A stretch of DNA of 32,211 bases, taken from contig JAJRZA010000087.1 of NCBI GenBank assembly GCA_024275485.1, forward strand, positions 1 to 32,211, given 5' to 3'. Positions 16,022 through 24,751 of the stretch are shown piece by piece. This DNA comes from Candidatus Krumholzibacteriota bacterium. Lineage in GTDB: Bacteria > Krumholzibacteriota > Krumholzibacteriia > LZORAL124-64-63. Each line of letters begins with the position of its first letter. Positions within the stretch are counted from its first letter, which is position 1. The position numbers and the translations under genes were made by a program. Below the pieces are notes generated by a model. That model worked only from the letters and a program-made list of their open reading frames with translations. It was not told the origin of the DNA and did not search any database.

Positions 16022-16981
16022 GTGCTCAACACTGAAAAAATACTGTCCGGGTTGTCCGATGACCTGAATTTGCTCATTCATCGTCAAGCCCCCCTGCGAG
16101 ACCGGACCACCCTGCAAATTGGTGGCCCTGCCGCCCTGCTGTGTGAAGCTCGAAACGCAGACCAGGCTCGCCGGTTCCAGGAAATTGCCCATCAGCACGA
16201 ATTGCCCTTCTTCATCCTTGGCGGAGGAAGCAACCTGCTGGCAGCCGATGAGGGCTTTCCCGGGCTGGTTTTGCGAGTGGCCACCAATGGATTCACCACT
16301 TCGGGCAATACCCTGGTTGCCGGTGCTGGTCTGGATTTCGACCAGTTGATTCAACGCAGCCTGGCTGCCGGACTGTCAGGATTGGAATTCGCCTCAGGCA
16401 TTCCCGGCACCCTTGGCGGAGCCATAATGGGCAACGCTGGCTGCTATGGGCATGAAATAAGCGAGTTTCTATTGGAAGCAATCACCCTATCCCCGGATGG
16501 AAATATCAGACGGCGGGGACCTGAAGAATTTGGCTTCGGGTATCGGGCAACAGCCCTGCGGGAAAGCGGCGAGATCCTGCTTCAAGCCACCTTGGGTCTT
16601 CGAATCGGCGGAATCGAGCAAGCCATTTCCACCAGGGAAGAAAAAATTCTGGACCGCCATAGCAAGCATCCCAACAATCTGCCGAGCGCCGGCAGCTGGT
16701 TCCGCAACCTGCCCGCCCCTGGACCGGGACAGCACCGGGTGGCCGCTGGTTCTCTGCTGGAAAAAGTTGGGGCCAAGGAGATGTCCGAAGGGGATGCCCA
16801 GGTTTTTTCAGGCCATGCCAACATGATTGTCAACACCGGCGAAGCCACCTGCGCCCAGGTGAAGATGTTGGCCAGGCGCATGAAAAAGGCCGTGGCAGAA
16901 AAATTCCAGGTGGACCTGATCCAGGAAGTCCGGTATCTGGAAGCTACCGGTGAGGCCGCCGGCCCTGGTTCTCTCCCTTGA
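16022..16981 (+). CDS. murB: UDP-N-acetylmuramate dehydrogenase MurB
   Basis: This 319-residue enzyme reduces UDP-GlcNAc-enolpyruvate to UDP-MurNAc in the cytoplasm with FAD and NADPH. The FAD domain shows TTLQIGGPA, FFILGGGSNLL and GLEFASGIPGTLGGAIMGNAGCYG; the C-terminal domain has LPSAGSWFRN, with the catalytic serine region of this family, SLLEKVGAK, and the closing QEVRYLE with the conserved Glu. Earlier in-frame TTG and ATG codons (15965, 15980) lie at or beside the promoter, while the GTG at 16022 has GAGAGG five bases upstream, so it is preferred. It stands alone, convergent with the next gene and only 19 bp from its stop. Confidence 0.95.
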   Translation: MLNTEKILSGLSDDLNLLIHRQAPLRDRTTLQIGGPAALLCEARNADQARRFQEIAHQHELPFFILGGGSNLLAADEGFPGLVLRVATNGFTTSGNTLVAGAGLDFDQLIQRSLAAGLSGLEFASGIPGTLGGAIMGNAGCYGHEISEFLLEAITLSPDGNIRRRGPEEFGFGYRATALRESGEILLQATLGLRIGGIEQAISTREEKILDRHSKHPNNLPSAGSWFRNLPAPGPGQHRVAAGSLLEKVGAKEMSEGDAQVFSGHANMIVNTGEATCAQVKMLARRMKKAVAEKFQVDLIQEVRYLEATGEAAGPGSLP

Positions 16982-17000
16982 CAGAGGCTATTCATACAAG

Positions 17001-19787
17001 CTATTTCAACAACATTATCTTCCTCGACAGCAGAGCGTTGGTCGACCTGATTCGCAGCAGGTAAAGACCCGCAGCGGCCGGTCGCCCTTGGCGCATCCCA
17101 TCCCAACTGATGGAATGAACCCCTGCCGGCATAAAGTCTTTCAGCAGTGTGGCCACCCGATGCCCAGCCACATCAAACACAGCCACGTCAACCTCCGCCG
17201 CAGAATCCAATTGAATCCGACCTTGAATGCGGGGGTTGAAAGGATTAGGCCATGGCTGATCCATCCAACGCAATCGTGGCAATTGCCCTGGCCCGGCAAT
17301 ACAATTTTCACCGAGCTCCAAGGTCAATACTTCCTGATTCCCCACTATTCCGACAGTCAGTTGCAAGCGCATGGAACTATCAGGAAATCCCACCTCCTGC
17401 CGACTGAATTCCAGAACCCAACCTTGGCCATCAAAATCAATCTGTCCGGTTTGGGCATGTCCATTGGCGGCCAGAATTTGCCAATGCCCAGGCTTGCCCA
17501 GGGCAAGTTCCCAGGGCCCTGATCGGTCAGGGAAAATTTGAACGGCGAATCCTTCCGCGGTGTAATTCAAGCTCAGAGCCGAGGGGTCCACCGAAACCAA
17601 AACCCGTTCCGTGTTGACCAGCACGACCGCCAAGGAAAGCCCCGTGTCAATGTTCAACACATCCGGCAGACCATCCTGACTAAAGTCTGCAACCTGTGTA
17701 AAGACCACGTTGTTGCTGGTCTGAAACTCCAGGGGGAAGACATATCCCCACACATCATTGGCCAACACAACTTGCAGACCACCGTCTCCCACCAGTTGCA
17801 CAACCAGATCCGGAATCTCATCTCCATCCATATCCTGACAATAGACACTGGAAGGTCGCCCGCCCACACTGAGACTGCCAATCCGACGCAACAGCTCCCC
17901 ATTGCCCAGATTTTCCAGGACGGTCAATGACTCGCTGGTGGTATTGGCTACCACCACATCCATATCCAAATCCCCGTCCATGTCAGCCACAGCCAAATAT
18001 CTGGCACCGCTGTTGGCATCGATAGCCACAGGCGGACCAAAGGAACGCCCGTCATTGTTGGGCACCGTCCATACACGGCTAATCCCATCAGACACCACAA
18101 GATCAAGAAAAGAATCCTGATTCATCTGTATTGCGACCATATCAAAAACCCCAATGGGGAGACCCAGGGCCACCGGCAAAGAAAAGATCCCATCACCCTC
18201 GCCGAAGAGAATTTCGATTCCTTTCGGTCCGGGAAGGACCAAAATAATATCGAAAAATCCATCGTCATCGACGTCCGCCACCTTCATACGGGATGGACTC
18301 GACAACAGTTCTATTGATGTGTGGGGAATAAAGCCCGCCCCAGGGTCCTGAGTCAACAAGAGCAATTGCTGATCCGACGCATGCCAAGCCACCAGTTCCA
18401 ATGAGGCATCCCCCAAAAAATCACCGGCCGCGAGAATTGAGGAGAAAAAGCCTAGGTCCTGGTGAAACGGCGGAGTAAACAGTCCCCCCGATGCTTGAAA
18501 CGAATACCGGCTAAGCAAATCTTCACCAAAACTACCGACAACCAACTCATCATTTCCATCCAGATCAAAATCCGCCAACACGGAGGATCCGGGAAAGGGC
18601 GGTATAGGGATGGCCGGGTAACCCCAAAAAGCTGATCTGCTATTGCCCAAGAGGATACTGACAATGTTCTGGGACTTCCCCAGACAGACAACGTCATTGA
18701 CCCCATCGCCATTCAAGTCACTGCTGAGAATCATTGCTGGACGACAACCGACATAGTAGGAATCCTCATGCAGCCAAAAGCCCTGGTCCAGCCTAAAAAA
18801 ATCCATAAAACCACGATCCTGCACCGAGGACAACAGCCCCCAGTCCCCTCCGGGCAGGGTGATCACCTGAAAAAAGTCCGATGCAAGAGCAGTTTCAATA
18901 GTTTCGTGAACAATCAGGTCACCGGTCTCCCCCGAGAGGATACTCAGTTGAGCCACATCGGTGTAGGAAACAATCAGTTCCTGCACCCCATCCAGATTAA
19001 AATCCTCTACCCCGACCTGACGAACTTTGCCGGACAATTGTTCGTGGTACTGCAGCACATAGGAACCGTCCGGCTGTTGCCCAAAAACGCCCAGGGTTCC
19101 CGACAAAACGCCCTGATCAGCAGTCACCAGCTCCAACACCTGGTCACCATCTAAATCGATGGCAACCAGGGACCAGGGTTCATCTCCTGTTGCCAGAGTC
19201 TGAAAGATGGTCCACTGACCATCATTTTCCCGTAAAATCAGAACCTGATCAATGCCAGGCAAACTCAAGGCAAGCTGGGCCTGCCCCTGTGGACCCGGAC
19301 TGAGGAAATCCACCGTTCCGGGATCTTCAGGCAATTCAACGATTTGTTCGACGGTAAAAAGAGGTTCAGAGTAGTTCAATTCGAGAAAAAACAGGCGGTC
19401 GGGGTTGGCAGTGGCTACCACCAATCCGCGCAGTCCATGGGGCCCACCCTCCCAGGGCCCAACCCACAGGACCTCGCCATCCAGAAAAAACCGGGCAAAA
19501 ATACCAAAATTGATATCGCCGAAAACGTGATACACCAGGTTCAGAAAACCACCATCATCACCCACCACGGCATAATCCGTGGTTCCGTCTTCCCAAGGGA
19601 TCGAGTAGGCACACAAAGGAGAGGCCAGCATGGGTTGCTCAATCGGGCCCGGAAACTCCAGTGCCCCAAAGGAATTTGACGGGAACACTACCGGCAGCAG
19701 GATGGTCAGCATTAAAAAAGACAAAAAGCCCAGGCTGGACCCAGACCTGGCCAGAATTGATTTCAAGAGATTCGGAAGCAATTTCAC
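17001..19787 (-). CDS. Giant secreted FG-GAP/VCBS-repeat protein with C-terminal sorting domain, about 928 aa
   Basis: A signal peptide (FLSFLMLTILLPVVFPSNSFGA) leads into many repeats with calcium-binding-type Asp motifs: DLDGDQVLEL, DFNLDGVQEL, DLNGDGVNDV, DFDLDGNDEL, DVDDDGFFDI, DMDGDLDMDV and DMDGDEIPDL. These are FG-GAP/VCBS repeats, which form seven-bladed propellers in integrin-like and adhesive proteins. The last 90 residues carry NPFNPRI, VAVFDVAGHRVATL, the W-D segment and GLYLLRI, the FlgD-like domain that ends type IX-sorted or surface proteins. The GTG at 19787 follows GGAAAG and gives a compact signal peptide; an ATG at 19856 has no ribosome site. It is a probable surface or secreted adhesin-like protein with unknown ligand. 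Confidence 0.82.
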   Translation of the reverse strand: MKLLPNLLKSILARSGSSLGFLSFLMLTILLPVVFPSNSFGALEFPGPIEQPMLASPLCAYSIPWEDGTTDYAVVGDDGGFLNLVYHVFGDINFGIFARFFLDGEVLWVGPWEGGPHGLRGLVVATANPDRLFFLELNYSEPLFTVEQIVELPEDPGTVDFLSPGPQGQAQLALSLPGIDQVLILRENDGQWTIFQTLATGDEPWSLVAIDLDGDQVLELVTADQGVLSGTLGVFGQQPDGSYVLQYHEQLSGKVRQVGVEDFNLDGVQELIVSYTDVAQLSILSGETGDLIVHETIETALASDFFQVITLPGGDWGLLSSVQDRGFMDFFRLDQGFWLHEDSYYVGCRPAMILSSDLNGDGVNDVVCLGKSQNIVSILLGNSRSAFWGYPAIPIPPFPGSSVLADFDLDGNDELVVGSFGEDLLSRYSFQASGGLFTPPFHQDLGFFSSILAAGDFLGDASLELVAWHASDQQLLLLTQDPGAGFIPHTSIELLSSPSRMKVADVDDDGFFDIILVLPGPKGIEILFGEGDGIFSLPVALGLPIGVFDMVAIQMNQDSFLDLVVSDGISRVWTVPNNDGRSFGPPVAIDANSGARYLAVADMDGDLDMDVVVANTTSESLTVLENLGNGELLRRIGSLSVGGRPSSVYCQDMDGDEIPDLVVQLVGDGGLQVVLANDVWGYVFPLEFQTSNNVVFTQVADFSQDGLPDVLNIDTGLSLAVVLVNTERVLVSVDPSALSLNYTAEGFAVQIFPDRSGPWELALGKPGHWQILAANGHAQTGQIDFDGQGWVLEFSRQEVGFPDSSMRLQLTVGIVGNQEVLTLELGENCIAGPGQLPRLRWMDQPWPNPFNPRIQGRIQLDSAAEVDVAVFDVAGHRVATLLKDFMPAGVHSISWDGMRQGRPAAAGLYLLRIRSTNALLSRKIMLLK

Positions 19788-19966
19788 CAACTTTCCACAC
19801 TTTTGGGATGTCTTAAGTATACGGTTATCACGGTCGCTGGACAAAAGGGTTGCCATTTATTATTGACACTCAAGGCGCCGCACCTGAAATTAATGTCGGT
19901 ACTATTGAGAATTTTTCGGCAACACCCCCGCCAGTCCCGGGCTTCGGCCCCGACAGGAGCCTGTAC

Positions 19967-20905
19967 ATGTCCTTCAAATCCTTGGTTGCCCTGCTCATCA
20001 CGGCCTTTGTCTTGGTTTGTCTTCCAGTTGTTGCCCAGCAGGAGGCCGGACAAGAGGACAAAGGCAAGGAGGAGCGAACCTTCAAACTTCTGCGCGATAA
20101 AGGTCATGCCGACTCGGATCAGGAAATAGCAGATGAAGAGGATGAAGCCTGGATCCCTGGTATTCACAAGGGAACTATTGAAGTCAGCTTTGCCCTGGGT
20201 ATCCTGAACTTGAACACCCCCATTCTGGAACATGATCAGATTATCTACAAATACATCGAAGAAGCTACCTACTGGGGCGACATGAAAATGGAAGGTGCCA
20301 ATGCCTTCAATCCCCAGTTCAGGATCGGTTACAATGTTTCTACCTGGTTTAGCATCGAAGGCATTACCGGAGTCGCCTTTGCGGATTACACTTCTTCAGT
20401 CGAAAACCGTCATCGACGGTCCAACGAGCCCGGGTCCTCCGTGGATGTCCTGGAGCCTCCTCTTGGAGAGTTCGACCTGGAGGTCCGCTCCCTCTTCACC
20501 GCCAGCCTGGGTATCAATGCCTCTATATATTTCCTGAATTTTGACGGCGATGGCAGCGGTCGCTGGCAACCTTACGCTACCGGTGGCGTCGGCAACATGT
20601 GGTACTCGGTGAACTCGAATTACGTCGACGACCCCGCCTCCACCTTGGACACCAACATCGGGGGCGGTATTCGTCTGTTGGCCGATCGCAACATCAGCAT
20701 TCGGCTGGAAGCCCTTTTTCACTTCAACAATCTCCAGTTTAATCCCTCGAAAGAATTCACCAATCTCAATGATGGCACGGTCGTGGTACCTCTGGATGAA
20801 TTCTTCGTTGTCGATGAAGGTCTGATCCAAACACCCGTGACCGAATTTTCTTCCCAATCCATCGGCAGCTTGGGTATCTCCATCGGCATCCAGGGTAGTT
20901 TCTAA
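19967..20905 (+). CDS. Outer-membrane beta-barrel protein, 312 aa
   Basis: The ATG at 19967 has AGGAG (19955-19959) seven bases upstream and begins a clean signal peptide (LVALLITAFVLVCLPVVAQQ). The open frame extends upstream to 19850 but that part lacks a ribosome site. After an acidic, charged stretch (about 20-55) come strand-like blocks (GTIEVSFALGILNL, FNPQFRIGYNVSTWFSIEGITG, SLFTASLGINASIYFL, WQPYATGGVGNMWYS), and the chain ends in a Phe, so it looks like an OmpA- or OmpW-type small barrel. The function is unknown. It is divergent from the giant FG-GAP gene and followed by a hairpin terminator. A TTGACA (19863-19868) in the shared intergenic region may be a -35 box, but no good -10 is seen at the right distance. 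Confidence 0.82.
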   Translation: MSFKSLVALLITAFVLVCLPVVAQQEAGQEDKGKEERTFKLLRDKGHADSDQEIADEEDEAWIPGIHKGTIEVSFALGILNLNTPILEHDQIIYKYIEEATYWGDMKMEGANAFNPQFRIGYNVSTWFSIEGITGVAFADYTSSVENRHRRSNEPGSSVDVLEPPLGEFDLEVRSLFTASLGINASIYFLNFDGDGSGRWQPYATGGVGNMWYSVNSNYVDDPASTLDTNIGGGIRLLADRNISIRLEALFHFNNLQFNPSKEFTNLNDGTVVVPLDEFFVVDEGLIQTPVTEFSSQSIGSLGISIGIQGSF

Positions 20906-20931
20906 TTCTGCCAGATCGATTTTCCCTACAG

Positions 20932-20949
20932 GGCGGCCTTCGGGCCGCC
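20932..20949 (+). terminator. Terminator after the barrel-protein gene
   Basis: GGCGGCC (20932-20938), loop TTCG, GGCCGCC (20943-20949), a very stable tetraloop stem followed by TAAATTATTTA on the plus strand. It lies between convergent genes (the barrel-protein gene and comM). The uridine tract is interrupted, and the minus side has none. Confidence 0.75.
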
Positions 20950-20965
20950 TAAATTATTTATGGAA

Positions 20966-22483
20966 TCAGGCCAACGCTTCCAGTGCCAGGTTATCCAGTC
21001 GGAACTCCAAGGCCTCCAGCACATGGGACTTTTGCACGGCTATGCTGCGATCCAACCTGGCGATAGTCGAGGCCACCATCAAACAACTGTGAACCGCCCG
21101 CAGGGACAGACCCAGCGGGCGTCTGATGGCATTCAAATAGCGCTTGGCAGAAATTGATAGTTTTGGCTCCGGGGTTTCGCTCCATCGTCGACTGAGGTCA
21201 GGCCAACAACCTGTGGTCGTCAACTGCCGCCAATCCTTGGCCGGTGCACGAACTACCGGACCATCGTCCTCTGCCAGGAATTCCCCATTCCAGGTGCCTA
21301 CCTGAACAAACAAATCAATCCTGTCCAGCAAAGGTCCCGATAATCTGGAAAGATAACGACGCCGCTCTGCTGAACTGCACCGACAGGGTTTGATGTCGCT
21401 GCCCAGGAACCCGCAACGGCAAGGATTCATGGATGTCACCAACTGAAAATTGGCTGGATAAACCCGGTGCCCTGACCCCCTGTCCAGAGTGATACTTTTT
21501 TCTTCCAAAGGTTCACGCAAGACATCCAGAACCGCCGGTTGAAATTCTGAGAGTTCATCCAAATAGAGCACCCCGCCATGAGCCAGGGTGACCTCTCCCG
21601 GCCGCAAACTGTTTCCCCCGCCAATCAATCCCGCACGGGTCAAGGTATGGTGAGGTGCGCGAAAGGGCCTTTTATTCATGAGTCCACCATCAGGCAGGAT
21701 TCCCGCTGCACTATGGATTCTGGTCACCTCCATGGCTTCAGTTGGCCCCATGGGTGATTGAAAAGCCCCCAGGATACGGGCCAGGCGGGTTTTCCCGGTG
21801 CCCGGCGGCCCAACCATCAGGATGTTGTGGCGCCCGGCCACAGCCACCACGGCGGCCTTCAACAAGGATGGCTGTCCCTCCAACCCCAGCAATTGTCCCT
21901 CCGTCAGATCCGTTGGCTGCCGGTTTCTGTTTTCTGCGACCAATTCAAGCTGTGGCTCCTCGCCGGTGCGCCACCAATGAATGACATCAGCCAGATTTTT
22001 TGCTCCGACCACCCTGACGCCCTTGGCCAGAGACGCTTCCCTGGCCTGCTGCGCCGGCACCACCACCAGTCGGTCACCCTTTTCCGCTGCCGCCAACACC
22101 ATGGCCAGCAGGCCCCGCACGGGCCGCAATTGACCAAAGAGGGAGAGCTCACCCAGGAACAAGGGAATCTCTGCCCCGGTGACACAGCGTCTGCTCATCC
22201 CATCACTCCGGGCAGCCATGACTCCCATGGCAATGGCAAGGTCAAATGAAGCTCCCTGCTTGCGCACCCCCGCCGGGGCAAGATTGACCGTTATTTTTCC
22301 TGGTGGAAGACTGACGCCGCTGTTCCGCAGGGCAGCCAGAACCCGCTGACGGCTCTCCCTGACTTCGGCATTGGGAAGACCCACCAGGTGAAACCCTGGC
22401 AACCCACGACAAATATCCACTTCCACGGTGACCGCCAAACCGTCAATTCCCGCCAAGGCGCCTGATTTGATTTTTGTGACCAT
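20966..22483 (-). CDS. comM: YifB/ComM-type Mg-chelatase-like AAA+ ATPase
   Basis: This 505-residue protein has the N-terminal ChlI-like domain (GIDGLAVTVEVDICRGLPGF, with RVLAAL and GKITVNLAPAG), Walker A GPPGTGKT (225-232), Walker B GVLYLDE (304-310), the FRAPHHT motif, NPCRCG followed by a second CRC pair, and a C-terminal helical domain. ComM is a hexameric helicase that drives branch migration during integration of DNA in natural transformation; in many bacteria its role is inferred from the family. AGGAGG lies upstream of the ATG with ideal spacing. The length is normal. The 3' end faces the barrel-protein gene. No competence genes are visible beside it. Confidence 0.93.
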   Translation of the reverse strand: MVTKIKSGALAGIDGLAVTVEVDICRGLPGFHLVGLPNAEVRESRQRVLAALRNSGVSLPPGKITVNLAPAGVRKQGASFDLAIAMGVMAARSDGMSRRCVTGAEIPLFLGELSLFGQLRPVRGLLAMVLAAAEKGDRLVVVPAQQAREASLAKGVRVVGAKNLADVIHWWRTGEEPQLELVAENRNRQPTDLTEGQLLGLEGQPSLLKAAVVAVAGRHNILMVGPPGTGKTRLARILGAFQSPMGPTEAMEVTRIHSAAGILPDGGLMNKRPFRAPHHTLTRAGLIGGGNSLRPGEVTLAHGGVLYLDELSEFQPAVLDVLREPLEEKSITLDRGSGHRVYPANFQLVTSMNPCRCGFLGSDIKPCRCSSAERRRYLSRLSGPLLDRIDLFVQVGTWNGEFLAEDDGPVVRAPAKDWRQLTTTGCWPDLSRRWSETPEPKLSISAKRYLNAIRRPLGLSLRAVHSCLMVASTIARLDRSIAVQKSHVLEALEFRLDNLALEALA

Positions 22484-22661
22484 TTACACCTCCTGAAAAT
22501 TAAGAGTGGTTGCAAGGGACGGGCCATACGGGCCTTCAGGAAAATAGCGAAATGAGGGATTTTCAGGCGGGAAGTCAGTATCCTTGGGTGCCGGGGAGTT
22601 TACATAAAACAATGAAATGACATCCGGAATTTACTGGCAGGATTGACGGATTGGCGGTCAA

Positions 22662-22686
22662 TAAAAAAGGGGAGCCGAAGCTCCCC
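22662..22686 (-). terminator. Strong terminator of the histone-like gene
   Basis: GGGGAGC (22669-22675), loop CGAA, GCTCCCC (22680-22686), perfect 7-bp stem. On the minus strand it is followed by a run of six T (22663-22668). A CCGGG/CCCGG pairing lies just before it (about 22692-22718). It separates the histone-like gene from comM. Confidence 0.92.
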
Positions 22687-22736
22687 AAAAATCCGGGCGA
22701 AGAACCGGAAATACCCGGTCTCCTATCCTGAATATC

Positions 22737-22907
22737 CTACAGATCGCAAGGACGCACGGTCTTGCGGCCGTTGGCCAGGGCACGCTTTTCGGCACCGGCG
22801 ATCATTTCACGAACTTTGATATCCAGAGCACCGTAGAACTCGCCGGATACATTGCATTCTTTGACATTTTCCTTGGTCTTGCTTTTGCTGATAATCATGT
22901 CAGCCAT
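22737..22907 (-). CDS. Minimal bacterial histone-fold protein, 56 aa
   Basis: After a short basic N-terminus (SKSKTKENVKE) comes a long amphipathic helix (about GEFYGALDIKVREMIAGAEK) and then ANGRKTVRPCDL at the very end. The GRKTVRPxDL segment matches the loop-2 motif of histones; archaeal HMfB has AGRKTIKAEDI at the same place, followed by an alpha-3 helix which is almost absent here. Short single-fold histones truncated in alpha-3 are known from Bdellovibrio and relatives. Pairs of such proteins would dimerise and bind DNA. The ATG at 22907 has GGAGG eight bases upstream; the frame is open to 22949 without a better start. It has its own strong terminator and is divergent from the M20 peptidase gene, both fitting independent, strong expression. 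Confidence 0.88.
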   Translation of the reverse strand: MADMIISKSKTKENVKECNVSGEFYGALDIKVREMIAGAEKRALANGRKTVRPCDL

Positions 22908-22998
22908 AATTGGGTTCCTCCCTAGGGGGTTTGGTCCGTTTCCGTTCACCGCCGTGGGTTACCCCGGCCGCAGGCGAGAGCGGACCTAATTTGACTCA

Positions 22999-23028
22999 TT
23001 GCCGGGACCAACATTCCTTCACCGGCAA
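22999..23028. promoter_or_regulatory. Perfect inverted repeat between histone and M20 genes
   Basis: TTGCCGG (22999-23005) and CCGGCAA (23022-23028), a perfect 7-bp inverted repeat with 16 bases between, in the divergent intergenic region and 18 bp upstream of the M20 promoter. The half-site spacing suits a dimeric regulator on two turns of helix. No regulator is identified. Confidence 0.4.
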
Positions 23029-23045
23029 GCTGCGACACAATCGCC

Positions 23046-23074
23046 TTGGCAGGCGGCTCTGTCAAGCGTATTTT
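23046..23074 (+). promoter_or_regulatory. Probable promoter of the M20 peptidase gene
   Basis: TTGGCA (23046-23051), 17-bp spacer, TATTTT (23069-23074). Transcription would start near 23081, leaving a leader of about 68 bases that contains the AAGGAG site. Confidence 0.6.
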
Positions 23075-23148
23075 TGTCTTGAGGATGAAAAGGGCAATCG
23101 GCCCCAATCAGCCCCCAAGTCCCGGAAATCTACAATAAGGAGCTACTA

Positions 23149-24516
23149 ATGGCCAGTGAAAAAGTTCTTTCCTATCTGGATAGTCAACGTCAAAACCATG
23201 TGGACCAGCTTTGCGAATTTTTGCGAATCCCCAGCATCAGTTCGGTGAGCGCCCACAATGAAGATACCAAACGAGCTGCCGCCTTTGTCAGCAACGAGTT
23301 AAAAGAGCTGGGTCTGGAAGTGGAAGTGATCGATCTGGGCGGCCATCCACTGGTTTTCGCCCAATCCGAAATTCGTCCCGATCGCAAAACATTGCTCTTT
23401 TACGGCCATTACGATGTGCAGCCGGTGGACCCCTTGGACCTCTGGGACAACCCTCCTTTCGAACCGATCATCAAGGACGGCATTATCTATGGGCGCGGTT
23501 CCAGCGATGACAAGGGCCAGGTCTATACCCACATCAAGGCGTTGGAAGCCTATGTGCGCGAGGGTGTGGAATTACCGGTGAATGTAAAATTCATCATTGA
23601 AGGGGAGGAGGAAGCTGGCGGCGAGAGCATCTACAAATTCACCGAAGCGAACCCCGACAAACTTTCCTGCGACGCGGTGATCGTCTCGGACACCACCTTG
23701 TACAACGAAACGACACCGGGGATTTGTTACAGTCTCAAGGGTCTGGCCTACATGGAAATCACCGTCCGAGGCCCAGCCATGGACCTGCATTCGGGCAGCT
23801 ATGGCGGCACGGTTCAGAACCCCGGCAACGCCCTGGCCGAGATCATCGCCAAGCTGAAGGATGAAAACGGGCGCTGCCGGGTTCCCGGCTTCTACGACGA
23901 TGTGCTGGAGTTGGATCAGGAGGAGCGCGAGGGTTTTGCCGAGCTGGGTTACACCGATGAAATTTTGTGCCAGGAGACCGGGGCACCCGTGGCCTTTGGC
24001 GAAGAGGGATTCACCACCCTGGAACGCATGTGGGCCCGCCCCACCTGCGACGTCAACGGCATTTCCTGCGGCTATGGTGGTGAAGGAGCCAAGACCATCA
24101 TCCCGGCCCAGGGTATGGCCAAGGTTAGCATGCGTCTGGTGCCCAATCAGGACCCGGAAAAAATCGCCACCGCCTTTGCTGCCTACGTAAAGGAAATCGC
24201 TCCGGCGGGAGTTGAAGTGGACGTCACCAACCACCACAACGCGGCTCCGGTTCTGGTGCACCGCAAATCCGAAATGATGGCTGCCGGCATGGCTGCCCTG
24301 GAGCAGGGATTCGGTGCCAAACCGGTGTTTATCAGGGAAGGCGGTAGCATTCCCATCGTGGGCACTTTCCAGGATTGTCTGAAGTCACCGGTGTTGTTGC
24401 TCGGGTACGGGCTGAATACGGACAACATTCACAGCCCCAACGAGAAATTCCATCTGGATAATTTCTGGAGGGGGATCAGAACTTCGGCCATCCTCATGAG
24501 TGAAGCGGCCAAATAG
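23149..24516 (+). CDS. M20-family dipeptidase, 455 aa
   Basis: The di-zinc M20 signature is complete: GHYDV (His 87, Asp 89), SSDDKG (bridging Asp about 120), EGEEEAGG (catalytic and ligand Glu 153-154), VSDT (Asp about 180) and the closing HSPNEKF His. The MDLHSGSYGG segment marks the lid/dimerisation domain. The length and the LDLWDNPPF motif fit the dipeptidase branch (PepV/carnosinase-like CNDP type), a cytosolic enzyme that splits dipeptides; the preferred substrate is not visible. AAGGAG lies six bases before the ATG. The gene is single, followed by tRNA-Glu. Confidence 0.92.
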   Translation: MASEKVLSYLDSQRQNHVDQLCEFLRIPSISSVSAHNEDTKRAAAFVSNELKELGLEVEVIDLGGHPLVFAQSEIRPDRKTLLFYGHYDVQPVDPLDLWDNPPFEPIIKDGIIYGRGSSDDKGQVYTHIKALEAYVREGVELPVNVKFIIEGEEEAGGESIYKFTEANPDKLSCDAVIVSDTTLYNETTPGICYSLKGLAYMEITVRGPAMDLHSGSYGGTVQNPGNALAEIIAKLKDENGRCRVPGFYDDVLELDQEEREGFAELGYTDEILCQETGAPVAFGEEGFTTLERMWARPTCDVNGISCGYGGEGAKTIIPAQGMAKVSMRLVPNQDPEKIATAFAAYVKEIAPAGVEVDVTNHHNAAPVLVHRKSEMMAAGMAALEQGFGAKPVFIREGGSIPIVGTFQDCLKSPVLLLGYGLNTDNIHSPNEKFHLDNFWRGIRTSAILMSEAAK

Positions 24517-24564
24517 GCATTTTTGAGTGCTTTTTGAATAACGATAGTAAATTGTCGAAGGAAT

Positions 24565-24593
24565 TTGACAATTCGCAGGTCAGGGAGTAGTTT
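24565..24593 (+). promoter_or_regulatory. Promoter of tRNA-Glu
   Basis: TTGACA (24565-24570), 17-bp spacer, TAGTTT (24588-24593). Transcription would begin near 24600, about 12 bases before the mature tRNA. The -35 is perfect and the -10 is only partly canonical. Confidence 0.6.
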
Positions 24594-24611
24594 ACTGCCT
24601 CAGCTCAAGGC

Positions 24612-24686
24612 GTCCCCATCGTCTAGTGGTTAGGACACCGCCCTTTCACGGCGGCAACACGGGTTCGATCCCCGTTGGGGATGCCA
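24612..24686 (+). tRNA. tRNA-Glu (anticodon TTC)
   Basis: This 75-nt cloverleaf has acceptor GTCCCCA/TGGGGAT, anticodon stem CCGCC/GGCGG around loop CTTTCAC, T-loop GTTCGAT, discriminator G and an encoded CCA. U34 is an expected MnmA substrate. Confidence 0.96.
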
Positions 24687-24697
24687 AAATACATAAA

Positions 24698-24721
24698 CGC
24701 CCTCCGGGTTTCCGAAGGGCG
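24698..24721 (-). terminator. Hairpin terminator after the TolB-like gene
   Basis: CGCCCTCCGG (24698-24707), loop GTTT, CCGAAGGGCG (24712-24721), 10-bp arms with one mismatch. On the minus strand it follows the TolB-like stop by about 30 bases and runs into GTTTATGTATTTT. It may also serve tRNA-Glu on the plus strand, where only weak signals follow. Confidence 0.65.
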
Positions 24722-24751
24722 CAAAAACAATATCCTGAATCAACCAGCCAA

